Part shown: positions 43,600 to 52,606 of the stretch, one piece after another
How positions within the stretch are numbered: position 1 is the first letter of the stretch
How the letters are laid out: every line of letters starts with the position of its first letter
Origin: Dyadobacter sp. UC 10
GTDB lineage: Bacteria > Bacteroidota > Bacteroidia > Cytophagales > Spirosomataceae
Assembly: GCF_008369915.1 (NCBI RefSeq)
Contig: NZ_VSRN01000001.1
Coordinates: forward strand, 6,320,501 to 6,384,500
Reading direction: 5' to 3'
DNA: 64,000 bases
The notes under the pieces: generated by a model
Told to the model about the DNA's origin: nothing
What the model saw: the letters and a program-made list of their open reading frames with translations, nothing else
Database searches by the model: none
Program-made: the position numbers and the translations under genes

Positions 43600-43899
43600 G
43601 TATATCTCCCGGTTGGTTTTGTATTTCGCCAGCCTTTTTTTCGACCGGATGATTTTGGAATGGATCTTGTTCTTTTCGTCCGGCGACATATAATCGTCCG
43701 CCATCGCTTTGTCGATAGCCAGCTTGATGATCTCCTGTTCGTTTTTGAGTTTCCTGTATTCGTTTTCAGAGAGCTTTTTGCTTTTATAACTTATTTCGAT
43801 CTGCCCGTTCAGTTTTTTGAGGTCCGCCTTGAAGTTTTGGGCGAATGCACCGGCTGAACAAAGAAGGGCAAGGAAAAAAGTGGTAATTAAATTTTTCAT
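43597..43899 (-). CDS. Secreted small hypothetical protein
   Basis: 100 residues from the ATG at 43899: signal peptide KNLITTFFLALLCSAGAFAQ, then a charged helical mature part rich in Lys and Glu (KLSENEYRKLKNEQEIIKLAIDKAMADDYMSPDEKNKIHSKI). The open frame extends to 44178 but overlaps the divergent AraC gene start; the signal peptide fixes the start. No family is recognised. Confidence 0.65.
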   Translation of the reverse strand: MKNLITTFFLALLCSAGAFAQNFKADLKKLNGQIEISYKSKKLSENEYRKLKNEQEIIKLAIDKAMADDYMSPDEKNKIHSKIIRSKKRLAKYKTNREIY

Positions 43900-44001
43900 G
43901 GAGAACGTTTTGCAATTGCTTTTGTCTGACTGTAATGAGCAAGTTTCAGGTTGAAGGCCATAAAAATACATGCCAGATTTGTATAACAAAACATTCATCC
44001 A

Positions 44002-44847
44002 ATGGACCAGCAAACTTATAATTACGAGAAAATTGCAAAAGCGATCGAATTCATTGTTGCTAATGCGAAAGAACAGCCTTCCCTGTTTGATGTTGCGGAA
44101 GAAGTAAACATCAGTCAGTTTCATTTTCAGCGCGTCTTCTCCGAATGGGCTGGCGTGAGCCCGAAGAAATTTCTTCAATACATTACAGCCGGTTACCTGA
44201 AAGAAAAAATCCGCGAATCTTCAAACCTCGTGGAACTGGCTGAGCTGGCGGGCTTGTCGAGCCAGAGCCGCGTTTATGACCATTTCACTTCCATTGAAGC
44301 GGTTACTCCCCAGGAATTCAAAAGTTCTGGAAAAGGACTCGATATCAGCTATGGTTACCACGAAACGCCATTCGGAAACTGCTTCCTCGCTGTGACCGAA
44401 CGCGGAATTTGTGCAATGGCTTTTGTTGACGCGGACACGAAGGAAGACCAATTGATCCGTCTCGCCAAAAAATGGCACTACGCAAATATCAAGGCCGATC
44501 AGCATATCACGTCCGGCTACATTCGCAGGATATTCAGTCCGCAACAAAAATCCCTGGAAAAACTACCGCTCATCGTTCAGGGTACCAATTTCCAGCTAAA
44601 AGTATGGGAAGCGCTGCTCAGCATTCCGGCCGGAGCCGTGACGACTTATCAGCAAATTGCGCAAAGCATCGGTCATCCTCGCGCAGTCCGGGCAGTGGGT
44701 ACCGCCGTCGGTGACAACCCGATCGCATACCTGATTCCCTGTCACAGGGTTATCAGAAAAGAAGGAATTTTAGGTGAGTACCGCTGGGGAAGTCTTCGCA
44801 AAAAGGCACTGATCGGCTGGGAGGCTGCCCACCAGATTGAGGAATAA
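44002..44847 (+). CDS. AraC-type HTH fused to O6-methylguanine-DNA methyltransferase (Ada-like)
   Basis: 281 residues. The N-terminal AraC HTH (YEKIAKAIEFIVANAKEQPSLFDVAEEVNISQFHFQRVF) is followed by a ribonuclease-like and DNA-repair methyltransferase domain with the active-site motif IPCHRV (Cys247). It repairs alkylated guanine by suicidal transfer to this Cys. The Ada-type N-terminal zinc domain, which senses methylphosphotriesters, is absent, so self-induction like E. coli Ada is not expected. Confidence 0.93.
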   Translation: MDQQTYNYEKIAKAIEFIVANAKEQPSLFDVAEEVNISQFHFQRVFSEWAGVSPKKFLQYITAGYLKEKIRESSNLVELAELAGLSSQSRVYDHFTSIEAVTPQEFKSSGKGLDISYGYHETPFGNCFLAVTERGICAMAFVDADTKEDQLIRLAKKWHYANIKADQHITSGYIRRIFSPQQKSLEKLPLIVQGTNFQLKVWEALLSIPAGAVTTYQQIAQSIGHPRAVRAVGTAVGDNPIAYLIPCHRVIRKEGILGEYRWGSLRKKALIGWEAAHQIEE

Positions 44848-45004
44848 TTTGCACAGCATATTTTGAACTAAATAGTATAATTGCACTCAAAAGCTATTGT
44901 AACACGCTGTATTTCAACGTATAGATAACACCCTCAATACAACTTTTTCAGGATGGACTGATATTGGAAGCCGGTTATTTCAGTAACTAACCAATTCATC
45001 AGAC

Positions 45005-45610
45005 ATGAAAAAGACATTAATCCGCACACTGGCTATTGTAGCATTCGTAGCCGCGGTAAGCACAACAAGCCAGGCTCAGTTCTCGCTTGGACTTCAGGGA
45101 GGTATTGCAAAATCAAATGTAGAAGATTCCAAAACGGTGGCAGGCGGTGGAGTTAACTTAAGAGTATTTACCTCACCACGTTTCGCCGTCGGTGTGGCCG
45201 GGAAAATTTATGCAGATGGAAGCGATTATACTTTTGCAGGACAAACTCTGAGCTCGACTGGAACACTTACACCAGTTACCGGTACACTGGACTATTACTT
45301 TGCGGAGGGCCTTTTAAGACCTTACATCGGTGGCGACGCAGGGGTGTATTTCTCTAAATACAATGCAAAGTTTAACGGTAATACGATCGTTGAATCTTCT
45401 CGTCACAGCAATTTTGGCGCGGCACCACGAGCAGGTTTACTTTTTGCATTTGGTAACATGGGTATCCAGGTAGAGGGTATTTACCATTTTGTATTCGGGA
45501 ACAAAAACCACAGGTCCACAACCGGCAATGCCGACAACATCGATTTTGAATCGACATCACAATTCGGCGGTGTTAACGTAGGTATTATTTTCGGTCTGGG
45601 AGGTAAATAA
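45005..45610 (+). CDS. Outer-membrane beta-barrel protein
   Basis: 201 residues with signal peptide KKTLIRTLAIVAFVAAVSTTSQAQ and alternating hydrophobic strands (FSLGLQGGIAKS, GVNLRVFTSPRFAVGVAGKIYAD, LDYYFAEGLLRPYIGGDAGVYF, FGGVNVGIIFGLGGK) ending in a C-terminal strand typical of outer-membrane barrels in Bacteroidota (PorT/OmpA-like). Function unknown. A terminator follows at 45634. Confidence 0.82.
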   Translation: MKKTLIRTLAIVAFVAAVSTTSQAQFSLGLQGGIAKSNVEDSKTVAGGGVNLRVFTSPRFAVGVAGKIYADGSDYTFAGQTLSSTGTLTPVTGTLDYYFAEGLLRPYIGGDAGVYFSKYNAKFNGNTIVESSRHSNFGAAPRAGLLFAFGNMGIQVEGIYHFVFGNKNHRSTTGNADNIDFESTSQFGGVNVGIIFGLGGK

Positions 45611-45633
45611 GCCACTTTTGAAAAGGTATTGAA

Positions 45634-45659
45634 AACGCGTCGGGAGGCGCGTTTTTTTT
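45634..45659 (+). terminator. Intrinsic terminator
   Basis: AACGCG-TCGGGAGG-CGCGTT followed by eight T. It ends the outer-membrane barrel gene. Confidence 0.9.
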
Positions 45660-45689
45660 GTTTCTAACGGCATTCAATCTTAACTTGCA

Positions 45690-46622
45690 TTGAAAAAATC
45701 TGCATTGAAACCTCCAAACGCATTTAAAGAGCAAGTATCTAATTGGTTTTTATCAATGGGTTTTGAATGCTCGGAAACAAGCGTAGTTGCAGAAATCTTT
45801 CCTGTACTTACTATTAATCTGCAACATCGGCGCCAACTCTCCCTGATTTTGATCGATATGAATAGCTGGCTCAAAACAAAGGTGTCAGTAGATTGGCCGG
45901 CCTGCATTCAATATGTCCGGGAAGCCCGGGAAAATGGCTTGAAGATCATCGTATTGTGGGAGGATTTTTGGGTTAACAATCAGGAAATTGTACAGTCAAG
46001 GCTGGTTGCTGTACTGGGACTTGCTCATAAAATTCCGGCCAGGCTCACAAAAGTGCGCAGGATAGACAAAGAAACTGCAAACCACTTTTTGTCTGAAAAC
46101 CATTTAAATAACGTTGTATCGGCCAAATATAAATATGGCTTGTTTCTTCCTTCAAGTTATTTCAGGGTCCTGAGCACCGCATTAATGCCCGACCCTACGT
46201 CTGCCGAACTATTGGTAGCCGTTGCAACATTCAGCTTCCCACGCATTTTCAATAAAGAAACAAACCCGCTGCGCTCGCATGAACTGATCAGATTTGCAAG
46301 TTTGAGGGGTACGAATGTGGTCGGTGGGCTTGATAAGCTTTTGCAGGCATTTATCCGCGACAAGGAGCCAGGCGATATCATGACTTATGCTGATGTAGAA
46401 TGGTCTGCCGGTGACAGCTATGCTAAACTAGGTTTTAAAACAATTGCCCAAACGCAGCCGGAAGCCATTTACCTTGATCCCGAGACAAGGCTTCGAAAAA
46501 GCAGGGCAGAACTGGCAGCCGCATCGTCGCACAACTATGTACAAATCATGAACATGGGAAGCATCAAGTTTGTCAAACCTGTGAGTATTCCCGGCCAAAC
46601 CGATTCGGAACATGTCCAATGA
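45690..46622 (+). CDS. Hypothetical protein with phage-type GNAT-like domain
   Basis: 310 residues from a TTG start. An N-terminal alpha/beta region (LSLILIDMNSWL...LKIIVLWEDFW) precedes a domain with SENHLNNVVSAKYKYGLFL, LVAVATFSFPR, RSHELIRFASLRGTNVVGGLDKLLQAFIRD and MTYADVEWSAGDSYAKLGF. I recall this block from phage-encoded proteins with acyltransferase-like folds, but cannot name the family. It overlaps miaA by 11 nt, so the two may be co-translated. Role uncertain. Confidence 0.6.
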   Translation: MKKSALKPPNAFKEQVSNWFLSMGFECSETSVVAEIFPVLTINLQHRRQLSLILIDMNSWLKTKVSVDWPACIQYVREARENGLKIIVLWEDFWVNNQEIVQSRLVAVLGLAHKIPARLTKVRRIDKETANHFLSENHLNNVVSAKYKYGLFLPSSYFRVLSTALMPDPTSAELLVAVATFSFPRIFNKETNPLRSHELIRFASLRGTNVVGGLDKLLQAFIRDKEPGDIMTYADVEWSAGDSYAKLGFKTIAQTQPEAIYLDPETRLRKSRAELAAASSHNYVQIMNMGSIKFVKPVSIPGQTDSEHVQ

Positions 46623-47568
46623 AAAACCGCTCCTGGTCATTCTGGGCCCTACGGCCTCGGGAAAGACGCATCTGGCAGTGCAAATTGCCTCCGCACTGGG
46701 CGGAGAAATTATCAGTGCGGATTCCAGACAGGTATACAGGGAAATGAATATCGGCACCGGTAAGGATCTTGAAGAATATAGAGTCGGAGGAACGCCTGTC
46801 CCCTATCACCTGATCGACATTGCAGATCCCGGTAGCCAGTATAATGTCAACGACTTTCAGCATGATTTCGAAGGAATTCATCAGCATATTATCGCAAAAG
46901 GCAGTGTTCCAATACTTTGCGGTGGCACTGGCTTCTACATTTACGCATTGCTGAAAGGTCACGCCTACTCGGCAATACCAGTTAATACTCAACTTCGACA
47001 GGATCTTGAACAATTGCCCGTGGAAGAGCTGAATCAGCGATTGGAAAGATATGAAACTGAATATCAAAAACTTGCGGACACCTCTACCAGAAAACGATTG
47101 ATCAGGGCAATTGAAATCTCTGAATACCTCACTGCTTTTCCGGAAGCAGGTATCCAATTCACGAAACCCGGCATAGATCAGCACAGCATTATTTTCGGAC
47201 TTAACCCGCCTGTTGAAATAAGGAGGGCAAAGATCAGCGCCAGGTTGGATCAGCGGCTTGCCAGTGGCTTGATTGAAGAAGTAGAGCAGCTTTTGAAAAA
47301 ACTGTCGCCCGAGCAGCTGATTTATTATGGCCTGGAATACAAGTATATCACGCAGTACCTGATCGGAGAAATGGACTTTGCAGCGATGAAAGCACGGCTG
47401 GAAACTGAAATCCATCGCTTCGCAAAACGACAAATGACCTTTTTCCGAAAAATGGAGAAGGACGGGCTTCGCATTCACTGGCTCAGCCACGAATCGACAG
47501 AAGCTGAAAAAGTAGACTTTATTTCTGAACAATACCTTGCATTCGGCTCAGCGAAAAGTAGGAGTTGA
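46612..47568 (+). CDS. miaA: tRNA dimethylallyltransferase MiaA
   Basis: Adds the isopentenyl group to A37 of tRNAs that read UNN codons. The 318 residues show the P-loop ILGPTASGKTHLA near the N-terminus, ISADSRQVYREMNIGTGK, VNDFQHDFEG, GGTGFYIYALLKG, and the C-terminal FAKRQMTFFRKME block. All hallmark motifs are present and the length is typical. Overlaps the upstream hypothetical by 11 nt. Confidence 0.97.
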   Translation: MSNEKPLLVILGPTASGKTHLAVQIASALGGEIISADSRQVYREMNIGTGKDLEEYRVGGTPVPYHLIDIADPGSQYNVNDFQHDFEGIHQHIIAKGSVPILCGGTGFYIYALLKGHAYSAIPVNTQLRQDLEQLPVEELNQRLERYETEYQKLADTSTRKRLIRAIEISEYLTAFPEAGIQFTKPGIDQHSIIFGLNPPVEIRRAKISARLDQRLASGLIEEVEQLLKKLSPEQLIYYGLEYKYITQYLIGEMDFAAMKARLETEIHRFAKRQMTFFRKMEKDGLRIHWLSHESTEAEKVDFISEQYLAFGSAKSRS

Positions 47569-47595
47569 ATCATAAAAATCGCGTCATTTAATGCA

Positions 47596-48054
47596 ATGAA
47601 CAAAAAATTAAGCAGCCTGCTGTTATTATTGGTACTGACCGTCACAGACGCCTACCTGCTGGCTCACCCGAACCTGATCGGCAGGATAGGTATTTTTATT
47701 TACAAACACATTTATATCCGAAATTTTCCCAGGGCATTGCTCACGGTGATGCTGGCGGTTGGGATTTCGCTTGCGCTCTGCGAGTTGGCCTACCGGTTTC
47801 TCGGAAAAAAAGCGGCAATCGTATTTTTCTTGGTTTTGGAAGTGGTTGCAGTAGCCTGGTTTATATATATCTATGTGAGCTTTTCGTCATTTTCGTACCG
47901 GCTTACGGGCAAGGCATTTATTTATGGCGCACATTTGCTGCCGGCGATTTTGATCGGCATTTTCAGTCGTTACTTTTTCAAAAGGGTATTGGAACCTGGT
48001 CTGATTAACGCGGATTTGGATGTGCCGAAGGTGCCGGACAGTCGGCAAATCTGA
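47596..48054 (+). CDS. Hypothetical four-helix membrane protein
   Basis: 152 residues with hydrophobic helices (LLLLVLTVTDAYLLA, ALLTVMLAVGISLALCELAYRF, AIVFFLVLEVVAVAWFIYIYV, HLLPAILIGIFSRYFF) and short polar loops. No family is recognised. It follows miaA by 27 nt and may share its transcript. Confidence 0.7.
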   Translation: MNKKLSSLLLLLVLTVTDAYLLAHPNLIGRIGIFIYKHIYIRNFPRALLTVMLAVGISLALCELAYRFLGKKAAIVFFLVLEVVAVAWFIYIYVSFSSFSYRLTGKAFIYGAHLLPAILIGIFSRYFFKRVLEPGLINADLDVPKVPDSRQI

Positions 48055-48363
48055 GAAGTTTTAGAGCGATTTTGGAACTGGGCGGGGCAAGGCAGTACAA
48101 TATGGTATTATTCCATTCTATTATGAAATATTATTGTTCAAGACTTGATTTTTCACAAATAAAACATGGATAATAATAGAAAATACGCCGTTTTTTAAGA
48201 TATTGCGGCTTGTCCCGGACGAGGAAATCGCCTATTCCGGAGCTGTTTAACACAAAATTAATTTGTTGGATAAGTAAATCGTTGTCAAGCTAAATCTTTG
48301 CAAAGCGTTGACCTGATTTGGACCTGTCCCGTCATTAACCTTTTTAATTTTATTCTTAATTGT
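48055..48363. other. Intergenic region upstream of citrate synthase
   Basis: About 309 bp without a gene. It contains AT-rich runs and an imperfect TTTG/TAAATCTTTG pair (48262-48300) that may be the gltA promoter, but spacing departs from consensus. I see nothing else in it. Confidence 0.4.
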
Positions 48364-49644
48364 ATGTCCCAAATAGCTGAATTAACCCTTGATGGTAAGA
48401 AGTTTGAATTCCCGGTAATTGAAGGAAGTGAGCAGGAAAAGGCGATAGATATTGCGAAGTTGCGTGACCAGACAGGGTATATTACGATTGATGCCGGCTA
48501 CAAAAACACCGGTGCAACAAAAAGTGCCATTACTTTTCTGGATGGCGAAGAAGGTATACTGAATTACAGAGGATATTCGATAGAAGATTTGGCCGAAAAG
48601 GCATCATTCCTGGAAGTTGCATATCTCCTTATTTATGGGGAACTGCCTACCGAAAAGCAATTTGCAGATTTTGAACACGAGATCCGGACGCATACACTGG
48701 TCAATGAAGATATGCGCAAGATTTTCGAGGGTTTCCCGGTCAATGCGCACCCGATGGGCGTTTTGTCGTCGCTGGTGAGTGCAATGAGCTCTTTTTACCC
48801 CGATTCTGAGCAAAATGGTGAGGAAGTTACGCAGCTGCATATCATACGCCTGCTTTCAAAATTGCCTACCATCGCAACCTGGTCTTACAAAAAGTCACAG
48901 GGACATCCGGTAAATTATCCTCAAAACGACCTGGACTACTGTTCCAACTTTTTGAACATGATGTTCTCGCTGCCGGTAGCGAAATACAATGTGGATCCGG
49001 TAGTATCGGCTGCACTGAATAAACTGTTGATCCTGCATGCAGATCACGAACAGAACTGCTCCACTTCAACTGTCAGATTGGTTGGTTCTTCCCATGCTAA
49101 TATATACTCATCGATCTCTGCCGGTATCAGCGCATTGTGGGGCCCGCTTCATGGAGGCGCCAACCAGGAAGTGATCGAAATGCTGGAAGCGATCAAGAAC
49201 GACGGTGGCGATACCCAGAAGTATATCGATATGGCCAAAGACAAAACCAGCGGTTTCCGCCTGTTTGGCTTCGGTCACCGTGTTTATAAAAACTTCGACC
49301 CGCGCGCGCGCATCATTAAGAAAGCCGCCGACGATGTATTGAATAAGTTGGGCATTAACGATCCGGTTCTGGAAATTGCTCAGAAACTTGAAAAAGCAGC
49401 CCTTGAAGACGAATATTTCGTAAGCCGCAAGCTATACCCGAATGTAGATTTCTACTCAGGTATCATTTACCGCGCGCTGGGTATTCCTACCAATATGTTT
49501 ACCGTAATGTTTGCAATAGGCCGCCTTCCGGGTTGGATCGCACAGTGGAAAGAAATGAGGACCAACAAGGAACCGATCGGCCGTCCCCGTCAGATCTACG
49601 TAGGCGCCCCAAAAAGGGACTTCGTAGCAATGAGCGAGCGGTAA
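48364..49644 (+). CDS. gltA: Citrate synthase (type II)
   Basis: Condenses oxaloacetate and acetyl-CoA in the TCA cycle. From the ATG at 48364 the product is 426 residues. It contains YRGYSIEDLAEKASFLEVAYLLIYGELP, the active-site blocks HADHEQNCSTSTVRLVGSSHANIYSS, GPLHGGANQEV, the FGFGHRVYKNFDPRA box, and DFYSGIIYRALGIP. An upstream in-frame ATG at 48298 would add 22 hydrophobic residues that do not belong to the family. A terminator follows. Confidence 0.96.
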   Translation: MSQIAELTLDGKKFEFPVIEGSEQEKAIDIAKLRDQTGYITIDAGYKNTGATKSAITFLDGEEGILNYRGYSIEDLAEKASFLEVAYLLIYGELPTEKQFADFEHEIRTHTLVNEDMRKIFEGFPVNAHPMGVLSSLVSAMSSFYPDSEQNGEEVTQLHIIRLLSKLPTIATWSYKKSQGHPVNYPQNDLDYCSNFLNMMFSLPVAKYNVDPVVSAALNKLLILHADHEQNCSTSTVRLVGSSHANIYSSISAGISALWGPLHGGANQEVIEMLEAIKNDGGDTQKYIDMAKDKTSGFRLFGFGHRVYKNFDPRARIIKKAADDVLNKLGINDPVLEIAQKLEKAALEDEYFVSRKLYPNVDFYSGIIYRALGIPTNMFTVMFAIGRLPGWIAQWKEMRTNKEPIGRPRQIYVGAPKRDFVAMSER

Positions 49645-49665
49645 GATTATTAAATTTAAATTTCA

Positions 49666-49701
49666 GGCAGGACCACACGCTTTTAGGGGTCCTGCCTTTT
49701 T
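49666..49701 (+). terminator. Intrinsic terminator of citrate synthase gene
   Basis: GGCAGGACC pairs with GGTCCTGCC, followed by six T that run into the stop codon of the converging pdxH gene. Confidence 0.9.
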
Positions 49702-50342
49702 TATGGTGATAGCCTTTCGATCTTCCAAACGTTACCTTCACTTTTCGTATAGGCCAGCCTGTCATGCAGCCGACTGGGCCTTCCCTGCCAGAATTCTATA
49801 AAATCCGGGATTACGCGGTAGCCTCCCCAGTGCGGTGGCCGCGATACCGTCTGCCCTTCAAATTTTGTCTCAAAATCTTTGGTTTTTCCCTCTAGAAACT
49901 CCCTGTCAGGTATCACCTCACTTTGATCCGAAACCCAGGCACCGATCTGGCTTCCACGTGGCCGGACAGCGAAATATTCCGACGATTCTTCCTCACTTGT
50001 TTTCACCGCAGCACCTTCAATTCTGACCTGTCTTTCAAATTCCTTCCAAAAGAAAGTAAGCGCGACCTGGCTGTTCTCTTCCATATCCCTCCCCTTCCTG
50101 CTACGGTAGTTTGTAAAGAAGGAAAAACCCTGTTCGTCAAGATCTTTCAGCAACACCACACGTGCCGACGGTCTACCATTTGAAACCGTGCTAAGCAGCA
50201 TTGCATTGGCTTCGGAAATACCTGCTTCCACAGCTTCATCAAACCATAACCTGAACTGTTTCAATGGATCCGCTTTCAGATCAGCCTCACTGAGACCTTT
50301 TAAATGATAATCGTGACGAATTTTGGCAATATTATGGTCCAT
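49701..50342 (-). CDS. pdxH: Pyridoxamine 5'-phosphate oxidase PdxH
   Basis: Makes pyridoxal phosphate using FMN and oxygen. The 213 residues contain ANAMLLSTVSNGRPSARVVLLKDLDEQGFSFFTNYRSRKGR (FMN-binding), ALTFFWKEFERQVRIEG, RPRGSQIGAWVSDQSEVI and the C-terminal FWQGRPSRLHDRLAY...WKIERLSP. It is full length and canonical. Confidence 0.97.
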   Translation of the reverse strand: MDHNIAKIRHDYHLKGLSEADLKADPLKQFRLWFDEAVEAGISEANAMLLSTVSNGRPSARVVLLKDLDEQGFSFFTNYRSRKGRDMEENSQVALTFFWKEFERQVRIEGAAVKTSEEESSEYFAVRPRGSQIGAWVSDQSEVIPDREFLEGKTKDFETKFEGQTVSRPPHWGGYRVIPDFIEFWQGRPSRLHDRLAYTKSEGNVWKIERLSP

Positions 50343-50446
50343 TTGGTACTAATATGTCAATGTTGAGAAGTCAAAAGTAGCCATTTCAAGGGAAAGATTG
50401 TTAGATTTGTAATTCGAGAAGACGTACTTACGAAACAAGAATCACG

Positions 50447-52351
50447 ATGGCACAAGAACAACAAGAAGGGGTCAAAAGCGAGGAGCAGGAAGACCTTGCA
50501 CAAAAGGCGGTTGACACCCTTGAAATTGATCTTAACAATGAGTTAACGGAAGAGCATGAGGAGGTTGCGCCAGACGTTGATTACACCCAATTATCGAAGG
50601 AACAGCTGATCGGCATATTAGAAAATGAGCTGTCAGCAATTCGGGAAGAAGGTGCTAAACCTGCTTTGCTGAAAAAGGCAGAAACGGTTTCACGGGAAAT
50701 ACGTCCGGTACTCGATCAGATCAAATTGAAGGAAAGAGAAACTGCACTTCAGTCCTATATTGCTGACAATGGTGGTGAGGAAGGTTTCGAATATAAGTAT
50801 GATGCGGATACCCAGAAAATTGATTCCCTGAGCAGAGAAATAAAAGGGCTGAAAAACTCTTACTATCAATCTCAGGAGAAAGAGAAAGAGAAAAACTTCA
50901 ATGTAAAGACCGCTTTGCTTCAACGCTTACGCGGCTTGCTTGAAGAAGAAGGAGGGCGTGAAACCGACGCGTCCGGGTTGAAATCAAGCTGGGAAGAATT
51001 TAAGAAAATACAGGAGGAATGGAAAGCCGCAGGCAATATCGCTTCCCCTCATAACGGAACATTATGGGCAACCTACAATGCACTGATCGACCGTTATTTC
51101 AGCAACAGGAATATCTACTTCGAATTAAAAGAACTCGACAGACGACGCAACGCAGAATTAAAGGCTGAGCTGTGCGAGAAAGTAGAGGAACTGGGTAAAT
51201 CGTTGGAGAACCGTCCGATGACCAAGGAAATCCTGAACGAAGCCAACCATATTTTCGAAGATTACAAACACCTCGGACCTGCCCCGAAAGAGGAACAGGA
51301 AAAGCTCTGGCAGCGCTTTAAAGAAGCGCTGGACGTACTTTATGACGCGCAGCGGGGCCAGTTTGCCGAGCAAAAAAAGTCCATGCAGGAGAACTACGAA
51401 CAGAAGCTGGCGATCTACGACGCCATTGTTCCGTTTACCACATACAACTCCGGCAGCATTAAGGAATGGAATGCCAAGACGAAAGAAATCATGGCTTACC
51501 AGGATCAGTGGGTTGCGTTGAAAGGCATTATGCCCCGTGAGGAAGGCAAAGATCTTAGCAAGAAATTCTGGGCTGCATTGAAAACCTTCTTTAATAACAA
51601 AGGAGAATTTTTCCGCCAGCTTGAATCGAAAAGAGAGCAGAACCTTGAACTGAAAACGCAGCTTTGCACGGAGGTTGAAGCGCTTCTTGCCACCGGTGAG
51701 GATAATCCTGCCACCACGCAAAAAGTAATTGAATTACAAAAGAGATGGAAAGGGATCGGTCAGGTCCCTGAGAAATATAAAGACACGATTTATGATCGCT
51801 TTAAAAAGGCCTGTGACGGCTATTTCGACCAGAAACGTGCAAAAAACAAGGAAGTAGAGGAAGAATTTGAAGGCAATCTGGCGCGTAAGATAGATCTGAT
51901 CGAACGGATTGAAGCCGCAGCAAAAGGCAAAGATGAATCTTCACTAAACTTGCTCAATGCGTTTAAGAGCGAATGGAGCTCGATCGGCTTTGTTCCCAAA
52001 AAAGATATGCAGTCAGTTCAAAAACGGTATATCGCGGCAATTAACACTTACGTAGGCGCTATTGGTCAGCTTTCAACCAAAGAAAAAGAGCAGGCAGTGC
52101 TGGAAAGTGAAGTGGAATTGGTAAGGGATGGAGAAAACACACGGAACCTGTACCGGAAGGAGAGCGATATCCGGCGCAAGATCACGCAGCTTGAAAACGA
52201 CATTGCGTTGTGGCAAAATAACATTGAGTTCTTCGCCAAGTCCAAAACTTCTGACAGGTTGAAAGCAGAGTTCGACAGAAAGATCAACAGTGCGCTCGGG
52301 CAGCTGGAAGAGCTGAAACACCAACTCTCTATTATTCAGGAAGCTATCTGA
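50447..52351 (+). CDS. DUF349 multi-repeat protein
   Basis: 634 residues, highly charged and helical with coiled-coil character. Repeats carry the DUF349 signature: WKAAGNIASPHNGTLWATYNALIDRYF, HLGPAPKEEQEKLWQRFKEAL, WVALKGIMPREEGKDLSKKFWAAL, WKGIGQVPEKYKDTIYDRFKKACD and WSSIGFVPKKDMQSVQKRYIAAI, so about five copies. The acidic N-terminus (residues 1-50) is disordered. It is conserved in Bacteroidota; function unknown. tRNA-Thr lies downstream. Confidence 0.92.
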   Translation: MAQEQQEGVKSEEQEDLAQKAVDTLEIDLNNELTEEHEEVAPDVDYTQLSKEQLIGILENELSAIREEGAKPALLKKAETVSREIRPVLDQIKLKERETALQSYIADNGGEEGFEYKYDADTQKIDSLSREIKGLKNSYYQSQEKEKEKNFNVKTALLQRLRGLLEEEGGRETDASGLKSSWEEFKKIQEEWKAAGNIASPHNGTLWATYNALIDRYFSNRNIYFELKELDRRRNAELKAELCEKVEELGKSLENRPMTKEILNEANHIFEDYKHLGPAPKEEQEKLWQRFKEALDVLYDAQRGQFAEQKKSMQENYEQKLAIYDAIVPFTTYNSGSIKEWNAKTKEIMAYQDQWVALKGIMPREEGKDLSKKFWAALKTFFNNKGEFFRQLESKREQNLELKTQLCTEVEALLATGEDNPATTQKVIELQKRWKGIGQVPEKYKDTIYDRFKKACDGYFDQKRAKNKEVEEEFEGNLARKIDLIERIEAAAKGKDESSLNLLNAFKSEWSSIGFVPKKDMQSVQKRYIAAINTYVGAIGQLSTKEKEQAVLESEVELVRDGENTRNLYRKESDIRRKITQLENDIALWQNNIEFFAKSKTSDRLKAEFDRKINSALGQLEELKHQLSIIQEAI

Positions 52352-52461
52352 AACCTTCAAAAATTTTAGAAAAAATTATCGCAAAATATTGCTTTATATA
52401 ATCTCTGAGGCTACTTTTGCACCATGATAACGGAATAAGAAACCGCAATCATAAAATAAAA

Positions 52462-52534
<73 letters not shown>

Positions 52535-52544
52535 CTTGAAAGTC

Positions 52545-52577
52545 AAAGAGTTAGCTAATTTAGCTAACTCTTTTTTT
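52545..52577 (+). terminator. Intrinsic terminator of tRNA-Thr
   Basis: AAAGAGTTAGCTAA and TTAGCTAACTCTTT form a perfect stem with a one-base loop followed by a long T run. Confidence 0.92.
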
Positions 52578-52606
52578 ATTCACCAACGTTGAATAAGTAA
52601 TCAATT

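Noticed and set aside
43900..44178. Long upstream extension of the secreted hypothetical protein
   Set aside because: It overlaps the divergent AraC-MGMT gene and precedes a clear signal peptide start.
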